Origin: Mucilaginibacter achroorhodeus
GTDB lineage: Bacteria; Bacteroidota; Bacteroidia; Sphingobacteriales; Sphingobacteriaceae
Reading direction: 5' to 3'
Length of the DNA stretch: 64,000 nt
NCBI RefSeq assembly: GCF_007846095.1
Contig: NZ_VOEI01000003.1
Coordinates: 124,001 to 188,000 of the forward strand
Below, piece after piece: positions 26,487-35,116 of this stretch. Every line of letters begins with the position of its first letter. Position 1 is the stretch's first letter. The notes beneath the pieces were generated by a model. The model was given only the letters and a program-made list of their open reading frames with translations, had not been told where the DNA came from and searched no databases. The translations under genes and the position numbers were made by a program.

Positions 26487-27326
26487 TTACAAATCTTTAA
26501 GCATAAAGGTATCTTTTAACTTAATTCCTTTTTCAGTTTGCTGCAAAGTGCAGCATTCAATTACAGGGTCGTGTTCTAAATACAATATGTATTCATTGTC
26601 TACAGCTTCTTTCCAATAGTGTTTTCGCTCATCAAGTGTCTTCATCGGGAACATATCGTATGCCATTACGTATGGGAGAGGTATATGCCCTACAGATGGA
26701 AGCAGATCTGCCATATATAAGATTTGTTTTCCTTTGTAGCTTATCTGTGGCAACATCATGGCATCAGTATGTCCATAAGCGAAACGTATCTTTACATCGT
26801 TGGTGAAAGTTACACCATCCTGTGCTTCAATAAACTTTAGCTGTCCGCTTTCCTGTATTGGCAAAATATTCTCTTTAAGAAATGATGCTTTTTCACGATC
26901 ATTTGGATTAACCGCCCATTCCCAATGCTGTGCGTTACTCCAGTAAGTGGCATTTTTAAAAGCAGGGGTGAGGTTGCCATTTATATGCTCCACAGCACCA
27001 CCAACGTGGTCAAAATGCAGGTGAGTTAAGAACACATCTGTTATGTCATTTCGGTTAAAACCTTTGGCTGCTAATGAACTGTCTATAGTATCTGTGCCAT
27101 GCAGATAATAATGGCTAAAGAACTTTTCGTCCTGTTTATTGCCTATCCCGGTATCTATCAATATCAGTCTGTCTCCGTCCTCAACCAATAGACACCGCAT
27201 GGCCCAGGTGCACAGGTTCTTATCGTCGGCAGGGTTAGTTTTCTGCCAAAGAGATTTCGGTACTACGCCAAACATCGCGCCGCCATCCAATTTAAAAAAA
27301 CCGGTATCTATAGTATGTAGTTTCAT
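26487..27326 (-). CDS. MBL-fold metallo-hydrolase
   Basis: 279-aa metallo-beta-lactamase fold. The zinc motif THLHFDHVGG (HxHxDH) is near residues 108-117; further ligands lie in FAYGHTDAMMLPQI and in the later aspartate MADLLPS, with a histidine near YLEHDP. The N-terminus LLVEDGDRLILIDTGIGNK is typical of the lactonase-like branch. Substrate unknown; homologues include N-acyl homoserine lactonases, but the family is broad. Monocistronic, divergent from a methyltransferase with only 35 bp between the starts. Confidence 0.92.
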   Translation of the reverse strand: MKLHTIDTGFFKLDGGAMFGVVPKSLWQKTNPADDKNLCTWAMRCLLVEDGDRLILIDTGIGNKQDEKFFSHYYLHGTDTIDSSLAAKGFNRNDITDVFLTHLHFDHVGGAVEHINGNLTPAFKNATYWSNAQHWEWAVNPNDREKASFLKENILPIQESGQLKFIEAQDGVTFTNDVKIRFAYGHTDAMMLPQISYKGKQILYMADLLPSVGHIPLPYVMAYDMFPMKTLDERKHYWKEAVDNEYILYLEHDPVIECCTLQQTEKGIKLKDTFMLKDL

Positions 27327-27349
27327 AGCGTACCAATTATAGGAAAAAA

Positions 27350-27357
27350 TATCTTTG
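27350..27357 (+). promoter_or_regulatory. Possible -7 element immediately before the methyltransferase
   Basis: TATCTTTG matches TAnnTTTG and ends 4 bp before the GTG start codon, which would give an almost leaderless transcript. No good -33 element is visible at 19 bases. Confidence 0.35.
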
Positions 27358-27361
27358 CAGC

Positions 27362-28063
27362 GTGAATGACATTTTCGGACAAGCGCTTTTTGACCATTAC
27401 AAACATAACCGCAAGCATAAACTTTGGATAAAAAACAAATATGGCCCTAAAGAGGAAATGCCGGTTGATGTTTATTTTCGGGATGAGGCCGAGATGCCTG
27501 ATCTGGAATTGATTGCTTTGGAAAAATGTAAGGGTTCAGTATTAGACATTGGTGCAGGTGCGGGCAGCCACGCCCTTATGCTTCAAGATAAAGGCATTGA
27601 TGTTACGGCATTGGATATTTCACCCCTGGCAGTTGCCATTATGCAACAACGCGGTGTGAAACAAGCCTTCGCAAGGGATATCTTCGAACTTAGCCATCAG
27701 CAATATGACACTTTGTTGCTGCTGATGAATGGCATTGGCTTATGCGGAACCTTAGACGGTTTACGTAGATTTTTACGGCATGCCAAAACGCTGCTTAAAT
27801 CCAGCGGATGTTTACTGTTCGACTCATCTGACGTTGCCTACCTTTATGATGGCCAACCACCACAAAACGATGATTATTACGGCGAAATATCTTATCAATA
27901 TGTTTATAAAGGGAAGAAAACAGATTGGTTCAAATGGCTTTATGTTGATAATGAGACACTAAAGCGAATAGCTTTAGAAGAAGAATGGATTAGTGAGGTA
28001 TTGTATACTGATGATATGGACCAATATCTTGTAAAGCTTACACCTGTAAGCTATAAGGAATAG
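27362..28063 (+). CDS. Class I SAM-dependent methyltransferase
   Basis: 233-aa protein with a Rossmann-type methyltransferase core: motif I VLDIGAGAGSHALML (~residues 60-74), the acidic residue of motif II in VTALDISPLAVAIM, and LLLMNGIGLCG as motif IV-like. The substrate is unknown. It starts at GTG (27362); no in-frame ATG lies nearby. N-terminal residues NDIFGQALFDHYKHNRKHKLWI form a leader typical of a Bacteroidota subfamily. Confidence 0.9.
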   Translation: MNDIFGQALFDHYKHNRKHKLWIKNKYGPKEEMPVDVYFRDEAEMPDLELIALEKCKGSVLDIGAGAGSHALMLQDKGIDVTALDISPLAVAIMQQRGVKQAFARDIFELSHQQYDTLLLLMNGIGLCGTLDGLRRFLRHAKTLLKSSGCLLFDSSDVAYLYDGQPPQNDDYYGEISYQYVYKGKKTDWFKWLYVDNETLKRIALEEEWISEVLYTDDMDQYLVKLTPVSYKE

Positions 28064-28176
28064 TTTAGTTGGTTGTGTTTCAGTAGTTTCTTTTCTTGAA
28101 AAAAGATGTAAAAAATTTGTTATATCCATTTAAATAGATATTTTTACGGAGTTATACCCTAAATAATAACTAAAAG

Positions 28177-28734
28177 TTGAGAAGATTTCTGGCTATATTG
28201 CTACTAAGCGTACATCTGTTTAATGCAGGTGGGTATACCGTTATCTTCGAGTATTTCATCCATCGATCCGAGCAGCAGATCGTTAAACAGATCTACGAAA
28301 ACAAGGTTGATGCTACTCAACTTGTGCAAATAAAAGTTCCTGTTCACACGCCGGGCATTCAAGACTGGCCGGATTATGAAAAAGTTCAAGGACAAGTTCA
28401 ATTAAAAAACGGTTTCTACAATTATGTTGGCGTTAAGATGACCAGGGATACCATGTACCTTGTTTGTGTGGCCAACGAAGTAAAGAACAAATTATTTGAG
28501 GCTAACACCATTATAGCCAAAAATGTAAGTGATGCGCCTTTAACTAAGAAAGGGCAGGAGCCATCAGCTAAAAAACTAAGTTCTCCGGTATCAGAATACA
28601 ATGTACCGGTCACCCAGGTAAATTTTCTGAATTTTAATGATCCTTCTCTACAAAGGGGAAATCTTATATCTTCTGTATTAACCCATCCATACATCGAATC
28701 TCCGGGCAAGCCGCCCAATCAACTTATTGGTTGA
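28177..28734 (+). CDS. Small exported protein of unknown function
   Basis: 185-aa protein starting at TTG (28177), the only start that includes the N-terminal signal peptide (MRRFLAILLLSVHLFNAGGY). The mature part has a soluble alpha/beta-like region with FEYFIHRSEQQIVKQIYENKVD and ends in a proline-rich low-complexity tail (ESPGKPPNQLIG). I do not recognise the family. It resembles small exported proteins that precede outer-membrane genes in Sphingobacteriaceae, but this is only an impression. Separated by 181 bp, with dyad elements, from the outer-membrane/haloperoxidase genes that follow. Confidence 0.7.
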   Translation: MRRFLAILLLSVHLFNAGGYTVIFEYFIHRSEQQIVKQIYENKVDATQLVQIKVPVHTPGIQDWPDYEKVQGQVQLKNGFYNYVGVKMTRDTMYLVCVANEVKNKLFEANTIIAKNVSDAPLTKKGQEPSAKKLSSPVSEYNVPVTQVNFLNFNDPSLQRGNLISSVLTHPYIESPGKPPNQLIG

Positions 28735-28783
28735 TTAATAATTATATAAAGATTTTTTCGTCTGCTTAGGCACAATGCTACGT

Positions 28784-28802
28784 CACGTTTTGTCGTAACG
28801 TG
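28784..28802. promoter_or_regulatory. Dyad CACGTT-N7-AACGTG, possible operator
   Basis: Perfect 6-bp half-sites separated by 7 bp in the intergenic region before the outer-membrane/haloperoxidase genes; a flanking pair (GTC/GTC) does not continue the symmetry. No matching regulator gene is nearby. Confidence 0.35.
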
Positions 28803-28837
28803 TCAGATGTATATGCATAACGCAGAATACAATTAAG

Positions 28838-28877
28838 CACCGGCCATCAAATTTGTGAGATTTTTTGGCGGCCGGTG
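28838..28877 (+). other. GC-rich hairpin before the beta-barrel gene
   Basis: CACCGGCC / GGCCGGTG perfect 8-base stem with a 24-nt loop, 38 bp upstream of the next start codon. It could end transcription from the 185-aa gene or sit in the leader of the next operon; the T run after it is short. Confidence 0.4.
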
Positions 28878-28915
28878 TTTATTGATACTTTTTATCCCGA
28901 TTACTTTAAACCCTT

Positions 28916-29854
28916 ATGAATAAAACTTTACAATATATAAAGTATTGTATCAGTGCGTTTGCTGTAATGGCTTTAAGCCAAACAGCTAAGGCTCAAACCG
29001 AGTCAGACGCGTTGATGATACCTAAAAATTACTTTTGTGCAGCCGGCGTTTACACCCATAATAGCTGGGACCACTACTGGGAAGGCACCTTTAGACGCGA
29101 TAATCTTAACCTTGGTACTGTGAGCAGCAACGTATATGCCCTTGGCGGTAACTACGGTTTAAGCAACCGCATCAATTTACTTTTTATGGTACCGTATGTT
29201 AAAACCAATGTTTCTGCGGGTACACTACGCGGACAGCAGGGTTTTCAGGACATAAGCCTTGCGTTTAAATGGATGGCTGTAAAGCAGGAGGTTGGCACGG
29301 GTTTACTTAGCTTACATGCTATTGTATCAGGCAATATACCGGTTGGCAATTACCAGGCAGATTACCTTCCACTTTCTATAGGTATGCGCAGCAAAAGCAT
29401 TGCTGTTAGAGGCTTATTAAATTACCAGGTAGGCAGGTTCTTTGTTGCCGGCGCAGGGCAATACGTTCGCCGCGATAATATTACTATCGATCGTGATTCT
29501 TACTTCACAACAGAGATGCATTACACCAATCAGGTTGCAATGCCAAACATGACCAATTTTTTATTCAGTACAGGTTACCGCAGCTTAAAATTTAATGCCG
29601 AGGTAACGCTTACGCACATGAATACCATTGGTGGTTTCGATATCACCAAAAACAACATGCCATTCCCAAGCAACAATATGCAGGCAACGGCGGTAGGCAG
29701 CATTTTTAAGTACATGTTCCAGTCGATACCGGGTCTTGAGTTTACGGCAGGCGGCAGTTGGGTATTGCACGGCCGTAATTACGGACAGAATTTAGGCGTG
29801 TTTGGCGGTGTTTACTACGTATTCTCAACCAAAGGAGAAAAATCAGATAAATAA
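28916..29854 (+). CDS. Predicted outer-membrane beta-barrel protein
   Basis: 312-aa protein with a signal peptide (residues 1-27, ending SQTAKAQ). The mature part shows alternating hydrophobic strands, e.g. ALGGNYGLSNRINLLFMVPYV, GYRSLKFNAEVTLTH, and ends FGGVYYVFS, as in transporter-like 'MetA-pathway of phenol degradation' barrels. No specific function is assignable. The next gene, a haloperoxidase-like lipoprotein, starts 8 bp downstream, so the two are cotranscribed. A second, distantly similar barrel protein closes the cluster. Confidence 0.8.
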   Translation: MNKTLQYIKYCISAFAVMALSQTAKAQTESDALMIPKNYFCAAGVYTHNSWDHYWEGTFRRDNLNLGTVSSNVYALGGNYGLSNRINLLFMVPYVKTNVSAGTLRGQQGFQDISLAFKWMAVKQEVGTGLLSLHAIVSGNIPVGNYQADYLPLSIGMRSKSIAVRGLLNYQVGRFFVAGAGQYVRRDNITIDRDSYFTTEMHYTNQVAMPNMTNFLFSTGYRSLKFNAEVTLTHMNTIGGFDITKNNMPFPSNNMQATAVGSIFKYMFQSIPGLEFTAGGSWVLHGRNYGQNLGVFGGVYYVFSTKGEKSDK

Positions 29855-29862
29855 TATTACAG

Positions 29863-31413
29863 ATGAAAAAGAATTTACTACATATATTACCAGTGATGTT
29901 TGCGGCGGTATCGGTACTTACATCATCTTGTAAAAAAGAAATTGTTGAGCGGAACATGGAGTTCCCGGCGTTAGCACCAGCTAACTTAGACCTAAACGCT
30001 GATACCTGGAAACCTATTCTGACCAGCTCTTCTACATTTACCGTTACTGCACCCGATGCTGTGACTTCGCCAAATTATCTTGCCGATCTTAACGAAATTA
30101 AAAGCTATCAGCGCAACTTAACAAAGGAACAGCGAGACATTATCACTTACTGGAGCGCAGGATCAGTACTTCGCTGGAACGAGATTTTACGCGATCTGGT
30201 TGCTAAACACAACTTACCGCCTTATCAAAAAGATGGTGGTACTTACCCGGCTCCAAGTGCTGCCAACCCTTTAGCTTATCCATTATTTCCTTTTGCTAAT
30301 CCGCCTTACGCTGCCCGTGCTTATGCTTATGTAAGTGCTGCTCAATACGACGCACTGGTACAAGCCTGGAAATTTAAAAAACAATATAACCGCCCTGCGC
30401 CCTACAAAACTGATGCGGCAATTAATGCTTTAGTGCCAAAATCTGACCTGCCTTCTTACCCAAGTGAGGATGCAGTGGTGTCAGGGGTTACTGCTAAGAT
30501 GATGGAGTTACTTTTCCCGGGTGATCTGGATTTTATTCGCCAGAAAGCTGCTGAAGAAAAATTATACCGTATTATGGCTGGTGCAAATGCCCGCTCTGAT
30601 ATGGACGCAGGTGAATCTTTAGGTCGCCAGGTTGCTGATGTGTTCTTAGCCCGCGCTCGAACAGATAAAGCAGGTGCAGCTATTGGTACGAAAGAAATAT
30701 GGGATAAACTGGAAGCAGATACAAAAGCAACGGGCCAAATCCCATGGATAAGTTTAGAGTTGCCAAAACGCCCGCCAATGTTGCCATTGTTCACAAAAGT
30801 TACACCATTCTTATTTGCTCCTGAGACTGTTGTTGCTTTGCGCCCGGCTCCGCCATACTCTACAAGCTCGCCTGAGTTCAAAAAAGAAGCGGACGAAGTG
30901 TTGCAAATGAGCATGAACCGCAGCCGCGAACACGAGCGCATTGTAGCATTTTGGGCAGATGGCGTAGGTACAGTTACACCTCCGGGACACTGGAACACCA
31001 TAGCTGCTGAGGAGTTTGTAAAACATAATTTAAGCGAAGTGCGCTGGGCACGTAACTTTGCATTATTGAACATGGCCGAAATGGATGCAGCAATAGTATG
31101 CTGGGATGCCAAGTACGCCTACTTTAATCCTCGCCCTTGCCAATATATGCTTGATATAAAGACCCTTACCGGCGTGCCAAACTTCCCGTCATATACATCT
31201 GGACACTCTAACTTTAGCGGCGCAGCTGCCACTATTTTAGGCTACCTGGTGCCGGAGCGTAAAGACGACTTTATGGCAATGGCGAACGAGGCTGCGATGT
31301 CAAGATTATACGGCGCTATTCACTACCGCAGTGACTGCGAAGTTGGCTTAAAAACCGGTATCAAAGTAGGCGAATATGCAATAGCTCGCGCTAAAACAGA
31401 TGGTGCTAACTAA
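29863..31413 (+). CDS. Vanadium-dependent haloperoxidase / PAP2-type lipoprotein
   Basis: 516-aa predicted lipoprotein (MKKNLLHILPVMFAAVSVLTSSCKK; lipobox cysteine near residue 23). The C-terminal domain has the complete PAP2/vanadium haloperoxidase phosphate/vanadate pocket: KYAYFNPRP (K-x6-RP), YTSGHSNFSG (PSGH-like, with SGHS) and SRLYGAIHYRSD (SR-x5-H-x3-D). Thus it is either a vanadate-dependent halide oxidase or a phosphatase; residues alone do not decide. The N-terminal half is helical, as in bacterial haloperoxidases. Flanked by a barrel protein and a DoxX-like protein in the same operon, consistent with an envelope-located oxidative function. Confidence 0.88.
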   Translation: MKKNLLHILPVMFAAVSVLTSSCKKEIVERNMEFPALAPANLDLNADTWKPILTSSSTFTVTAPDAVTSPNYLADLNEIKSYQRNLTKEQRDIITYWSAGSVLRWNEILRDLVAKHNLPPYQKDGGTYPAPSAANPLAYPLFPFANPPYAARAYAYVSAAQYDALVQAWKFKKQYNRPAPYKTDAAINALVPKSDLPSYPSEDAVVSGVTAKMMELLFPGDLDFIRQKAAEEKLYRIMAGANARSDMDAGESLGRQVADVFLARARTDKAGAAIGTKEIWDKLEADTKATGQIPWISLELPKRPPMLPLFTKVTPFLFAPETVVALRPAPPYSTSSPEFKKEADEVLQMSMNRSREHERIVAFWADGVGTVTPPGHWNTIAAEEFVKHNLSEVRWARNFALLNMAEMDAAIVCWDAKYAYFNPRPCQYMLDIKTLTGVPNFPSYTSGHSNFSGAAATILGYLVPERKDDFMAMANEAAMSRLYGAIHYRSDCEVGLKTGIKVGEYAIARAKTDGAN

Positions 31414-31433
31414 TAAAATATAAGTGCAGGGTG

Positions 31434-32222
31434 ATGAAGACTGAGCAAAAGATCCATTACGTATTACGAATAGCCATAGCCATGTGTTTTATTGGCCATG
31501 GTTCATTCGGTATTATTACTAAGCAGATTTGGTGCAATTATTTTGCGGTGTTTGGCATAGGCACGAAAGCGGCCTATGCCCTAATGCCGTGGGTAGGAGC
31601 TGCGGATATCGCTTTGGGTTTGATCATGCTTTTCAGGCCGATGCGGGCAATTGCGCTTTGGCTGGTTGTATGGGGAACGTTAACAGCATTTCTGCGCCCC
31701 GCATCAGGCGAGCCTTTTGCGGAGTTCATTGAAAGGGCCGGCAACTTCGGCGCACCGCTGGCTATGCTTATCCTGTCAGGAGGAATTAAGAGCTTTAAAA
31801 ATTTGTTTGAGCTTATAGATCCTGCGGCCGAAGTTGACGCCAAGACCATGGCGCGGGTTTATAACTGCCTTAAAACAGTTGGTTTTTTGTTATTGATAGG
31901 ACACGGCTGGCTTAATCTCTTGCAAAAGAAAAGTCTGCTTGGGCAATATGCATCGCTCGGCTTTACAGAACCGGCTAAAGTGGCGCAAATGGCAGGAGTT
32001 TTCGAGATAACGGCCGCTGTGCTGGTGTTGTTTAAGCCTATCCGCAACCTGATCCTCATTTTTATTATATGGAAAGCTGCAACCGAACTATTTTATCCCA
32101 GGTACGAGATATTTGAATGGATAGAGCGCGGTGGTAGCTACGGCACTTTGATAGCCTTATGGCTCTCATTAAAACAAGTTTCTTCAAATCTCACAATACC
32201 GTTCTTATCAAAAAAATTCTGA
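31434..32222 (+). CDS. DoxX-like membrane protein with internal duplication
   Basis: 262-aa membrane protein with about eight hydrophobic helices. Residues ~10-117 and ~143-255 are similar to each other: the first half has CFIGHGSFGI and FIERAGNFGAPLAM, the second has LLIGHGWLNL and WIERGGSYGTLIAL, so it looks like a head-to-tail duplication of a four-helix DoxX-type unit. DoxX-like proteins are linked to electron transfer or quinone reactions, but the evidence is thin. The GTG at 31431 is followed at once by ATG at 31434, used here. Cotranscribed with the haloperoxidase-like gene (20 bp). Confidence 0.78.
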   Translation: MKTEQKIHYVLRIAIAMCFIGHGSFGIITKQIWCNYFAVFGIGTKAAYALMPWVGAADIALGLIMLFRPMRAIALWLVVWGTLTAFLRPASGEPFAEFIERAGNFGAPLAMLILSGGIKSFKNLFELIDPAAEVDAKTMARVYNCLKTVGFLLLIGHGWLNLLQKKSLLGQYASLGFTEPAKVAQMAGVFEITAAVLVLFKPIRNLILIFIIWKAATELFYPRYEIFEWIERGGSYGTLIALWLSLKQVSSNLTIPFLSKKF

Positions 32223-32263
32223 TTTTTTAGAGGGGGACTTTCAACCAACCAATCACCTTTTTT

Positions 32264-32281
32264 GCAATCCTTCAGGGTTGC
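32264..32281 (+). other. Small hairpin in the leader of the second barrel gene
   Basis: GCAATCC / GGGTTGC (one wobble) with a 4-nt loop, 30 bp upstream of the ATG. It may set differential expression within the cluster; there is no T run. Confidence 0.3.
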
Positions 32282-32311
32282 CTGTCATTCTATTACCTAA
32301 AAACCCACAAA

Positions 32312-33415
32312 ATGAAACTGATTTACAAGGTGCTTGCGGGCACTATCATATTTATAATATTTAACAATGTAACAGCAAACGCACAAGGCTGTGTAGCTAT
32401 CAGCGGCAAAGGCGCATTCACTGTAATGGAACATCCTATGCTTGATAGCAGTATCACTCCCGGCAAAGAAAGCAGCTGGGTATTTACATCAGCTTACCGC
32501 TACTTTCACTCTTACAAGCACTTTAAAGGTACAGAAGAACAAAAGCAACGTCAAACCTTACATAACGAAGTGGTAAACTTTCAAAATACCATTGATCTGA
32601 GCCTTACTCGTAATTTCAACCGCTTCTGGTCTGTTACTGTAGGTATTCCTTACCTCATAAACATCCGATCCTCACTTTATGAGCACGGCGGTAAAGAACG
32701 CCACAGGTCGTATTCACATGGTTTTGGCGATGCCCGCGTTGTTGCTTATCGCTGGTTGTTTGATCCGCGGACCTCACATAACGGAAACCTGCAGGTTGGC
32801 TTAGGTATTAAATTGCCTACGGGAGATTATAATTATCACAGTTATTTTTACAACGTAACACCGTCGAACCGTCCGGTAGATCAATCTATCCAATTAGGCG
32901 ACGGCGGAGTAGGCGCAATAGCCGAGTTAAATGGCTTTTTGCATCTGGGAGGACGTTTCAGCGGTTACACCAATTTGTATTATATGGCCAACCCGCGTAA
33001 CACAAACGGCACGCGTACTTACCGCGAAACATTAAGCCCGCTACTTGCTAATGAAAGCATCATGAGTGTGCCGGATCAATACCTGGCGCGATTAGGAGTA
33101 AATTATACCTTTAATGGTTCGTTCAGCGCACTCACCGCATCAGTTGGTGGCCGTATGGAGGGTATCCCGGTGCGCGACCTGATCGGGAAAAGTGATGGTT
33201 TCCGTCGTCCCGGCTACATCATATCGGTTGAGCCTTCGTTAAACTACAGTTTGAAGAGAGTTAACCTTTTTGCGAGCGTTCCTGTTGCTTTGAAAAGAAA
33301 CCGCCAGCAAAGTGTAACTGATAAAGAGAATTCGGCGAAAACAGGCACTTATGTGATAGGTGACGCAGCTTTTGCGGATTACTCTATCAATTTCGGTGTG
33401 TCCTTTAAGTTTTAA
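32312..33415 (+). CDS. Predicted outer-membrane beta-barrel protein
   Basis: 367-aa protein with a signal peptide (residues ~1-24, ending TANAQ). Mature strands alternate polar and hydrophobic residues (SWVFTSAYRYFHSYKHF, FWSVTVGIPYLINI, LQVGLGIKLPTGDYN) and the last residues are SINFGVSFKF, a typical C-terminal strand ending in F. The LPTGDY element recalls phenol-degradation 'MetA'-type barrels. Histidines cluster in the early strands (residues ~65-75 and 125-135), which could bind metal. Last gene of the haloperoxidase cluster, followed by a strong terminator. Confidence 0.8.
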   Translation: MKLIYKVLAGTIIFIIFNNVTANAQGCVAISGKGAFTVMEHPMLDSSITPGKESSWVFTSAYRYFHSYKHFKGTEEQKQRQTLHNEVVNFQNTIDLSLTRNFNRFWSVTVGIPYLINIRSSLYEHGGKERHRSYSHGFGDARVVAYRWLFDPRTSHNGNLQVGLGIKLPTGDYNYHSYFYNVTPSNRPVDQSIQLGDGGVGAIAELNGFLHLGGRFSGYTNLYYMANPRNTNGTRTYRETLSPLLANESIMSVPDQYLARLGVNYTFNGSFSALTASVGGRMEGIPVRDLIGKSDGFRRPGYIISVEPSLNYSLKRVNLFASVPVALKRNRQQSVTDKENSAKTGTYVIGDAAFADYSINFGVSFKF

Positions 33416-33430
33416 TTATATTGGTTCTAT

Positions 33431-33459
33431 AAAAGCCGGGGTGGTTCCCGGCTTTTTTT
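33431..33459 (+). terminator. Terminator of the haloperoxidase cluster
   Basis: AAAAGCCGGG / CCCGGCTTTT with a short loop followed by TTT; stem of 9-10 bases, 15 bp after the stop codon. Confidence 0.9.
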
Positions 33460-33503
33460 GTTTATGACTGGTATTTGATGGTAAAAATAATAGCTTTACC
33501 GCC

Positions 33504-33968
33504 ATGAACTCTGCTGAACAAAACTTCAAAGAAACAGGCTTAAGCCTTCCGCCGGCGCCAAAACCGCTTGGTGTTTATAAACCATGTTTAATTGATGGTA
33601 AGTATCTGTATCTGTCGGGCCACGGCACCGTGCAGGACGACGGGTCACTTATCATTGGTCGTGTAGGCGATACTATCGATATGGAAAATGGTAAGCTTGC
33701 TGCAAGGCAGGTGGGTTTGGCCATGCTGGCTACCATCAAGGAAAACCTGGGTAGCCTGGATAGGATTAAACGCGTAATTAAGGTTTTAGGCATGGTTAAT
33801 TGCACGCCCGATTTTGAACGCCATCCTTACATCATTAACGGTGCAAGCGAATTGTTTGCCCAAGTTTGGGGCGAAGAAAATGGTATTGGCGTGCGCAGTG
33901 CGGTGGGTATGGGATCATTACCGGATAATATTCCTGTTGAGATAGAAGCGCTATTTGAACTGGTTTAA
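33504..33968 (+). CDS. RidA family protein (enamine/imine deaminase-like)
   Basis: 154-aa YjgF/RidA-fold protein; trimeric members hydrolyse reactive enamine/imine intermediates released by PLP enzymes. The usual catalytic arginine near the C-terminus (consensus P.R..V) is matched by GVRSAVGMGSLPDNIPVEIEALFE near residues 130-152. It is 14 bp upstream of a PLP-dependent enzyme, which fits the family role well. Its N-terminal 30 residues (PPAPKPLGVYKPCLIDGKYLYLSGHG) are the normal family start. First gene of a four-gene operon. Confidence 0.92.
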   Translation: MNSAEQNFKETGLSLPPAPKPLGVYKPCLIDGKYLYLSGHGTVQDDGSLIIGRVGDTIDMENGKLAARQVGLAMLATIKENLGSLDRIKRVIKVLGMVNCTPDFERHPYIINGASELFAQVWGEENGIGVRSAVGMGSLPDNIPVEIEALFELV

Positions 33969-33982
33969 ACGTAGCATATCCT

Positions 33983-35095
33983 ATGGAAAATCCTGATTGG
34001 TATATCATTGATAAAGTTGATGAATTAGATACACCTGCACTTGTTGTGTATCCTGAAAGGGTGAGCTACAATATTGATCTTTTGAAAGCGATGGTTGATG
34101 ATGTAGCACGTTTGAGACCGCATGCTAAAAGCCATAAAAGCGCTGCTGCTGCTAAATTGATGATCCGGAAAGGTATAATCAAGTTTAAATGCGCCACTAT
34201 TGCCGAAGCAGAAATGTTGGGCATGGCCGGAGCTAAGGATGTACTCTTAGCTTACCAACCGGCGGGACCAAAGCTTAAGCGGTTTATCGAGGTGATAAAA
34301 ACTTATCCGGATACTCAATATTCCTGTTTGGTGGATAATGAACAATCCGCACTTGAAATTTCTGAACAGGCAATCGCTAACAATCTGATCATCCCCGTTT
34401 TTATTGATCTGAATATTGGTATGAACCGCACAGGCATAAAGTCTGTAGATGCGTTGGCGTTATATTCGCGTTGTAACGCCTTACCTGGTTTGTCTTTGAA
34501 AGGCTTGCATGCTTACGACGGCCACATCCATGATAGTGATTTTGAGGTAAGACGGAAACGTTCGGATGAAGCGATGCAGCCTGTTCTTCAATTAACTAAA
34601 GATTTGCAAAAACAGGGCTTCGAAAAGCCACTGCTAATAGCCGGAGGTTCGCCAACTATGCCCATCATAAAAGAAATTAAAGATGCAGAGCTTAGTCCCG
34701 GTACTTTTGTGTATTGGGATAAAGGCTATGGTGATGCCTACCCCGAACAGCCCTTTAAACCGGCTGCTTTGTTGATAGCACGCGTAATTTCATTACCTGA
34801 TGAAGCTAAGATATGTATTGATCTTGGCCACAAATCAGTGTCTGCAGAGCGCCCGCTTAACGAACGCGTTTTTTTCCTTAACGCGCCAGAACTGAAATTT
34901 GTGAGCCACAGCGAAGAGCATCTTGTAGCTGATGCCGGCGCTGGTCATAACTATAAAGTTGGCGATGTGTTGTATGGTCTGCCTTTTCATGTTTGCCCTT
35001 CGGTAGCACTGTATGAAAGGGCTCTCACCGTCGAAGATAGTATCATTTCAGGTGAGTGGAAAATCATTGCAAGAGATAGAAAGATAAACATTTAA
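33983..35095 (+). CDS. D-threonine aldolase-like PLP-dependent enzyme
   Basis: 370-aa fold type III PLP enzyme of the D-threonine aldolase / D-serine dehydratase-like group. The N-terminal barrel has LDTPALVVYPERVSYNI and the PLP lysine in RPHAKSHKS (~residue 50), followed by FKCATIAEAEMLG and later AGGSPTMP; the C-terminal beta domain carries the likely metal ligands (HSEEHLVADA.AGHNYKVGD... PFHVCPSV). It probably cleaves or dehydrates a D-hydroxy-amino acid. The RidA gene before it could clear the imine products; the dipeptidase after it could supply the substrate. Confidence 0.9.
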   Translation: MENPDWYIIDKVDELDTPALVVYPERVSYNIDLLKAMVDDVARLRPHAKSHKSAAAAKLMIRKGIIKFKCATIAEAEMLGMAGAKDVLLAYQPAGPKLKRFIEVIKTYPDTQYSCLVDNEQSALEISEQAIANNLIIPVFIDLNIGMNRTGIKSVDALALYSRCNALPGLSLKGLHAYDGHIHDSDFEVRRKRSDEAMQPVLQLTKDLQKQGFEKPLLIAGGSPTMPIIKEIKDAELSPGTFVYWDKGYGDAYPEQPFKPAALLIARVISLPDEAKICIDLGHKSVSAERPLNERVFFLNAPELKFVSHSEEHLVADAGAGHNYKVGDVLYGLPFHVCPSVALYERALTVEDSIISGEWKIIARDRKINI

Positions 35096-35116
35096 TATTC
35101 GAGCGATTCAAAAGAT

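Noticed and set aside
30456-31112. 218-codon minus-strand open frame
   Set aside because: Antisense to the conserved haloperoxidase-like gene and without any family motif.
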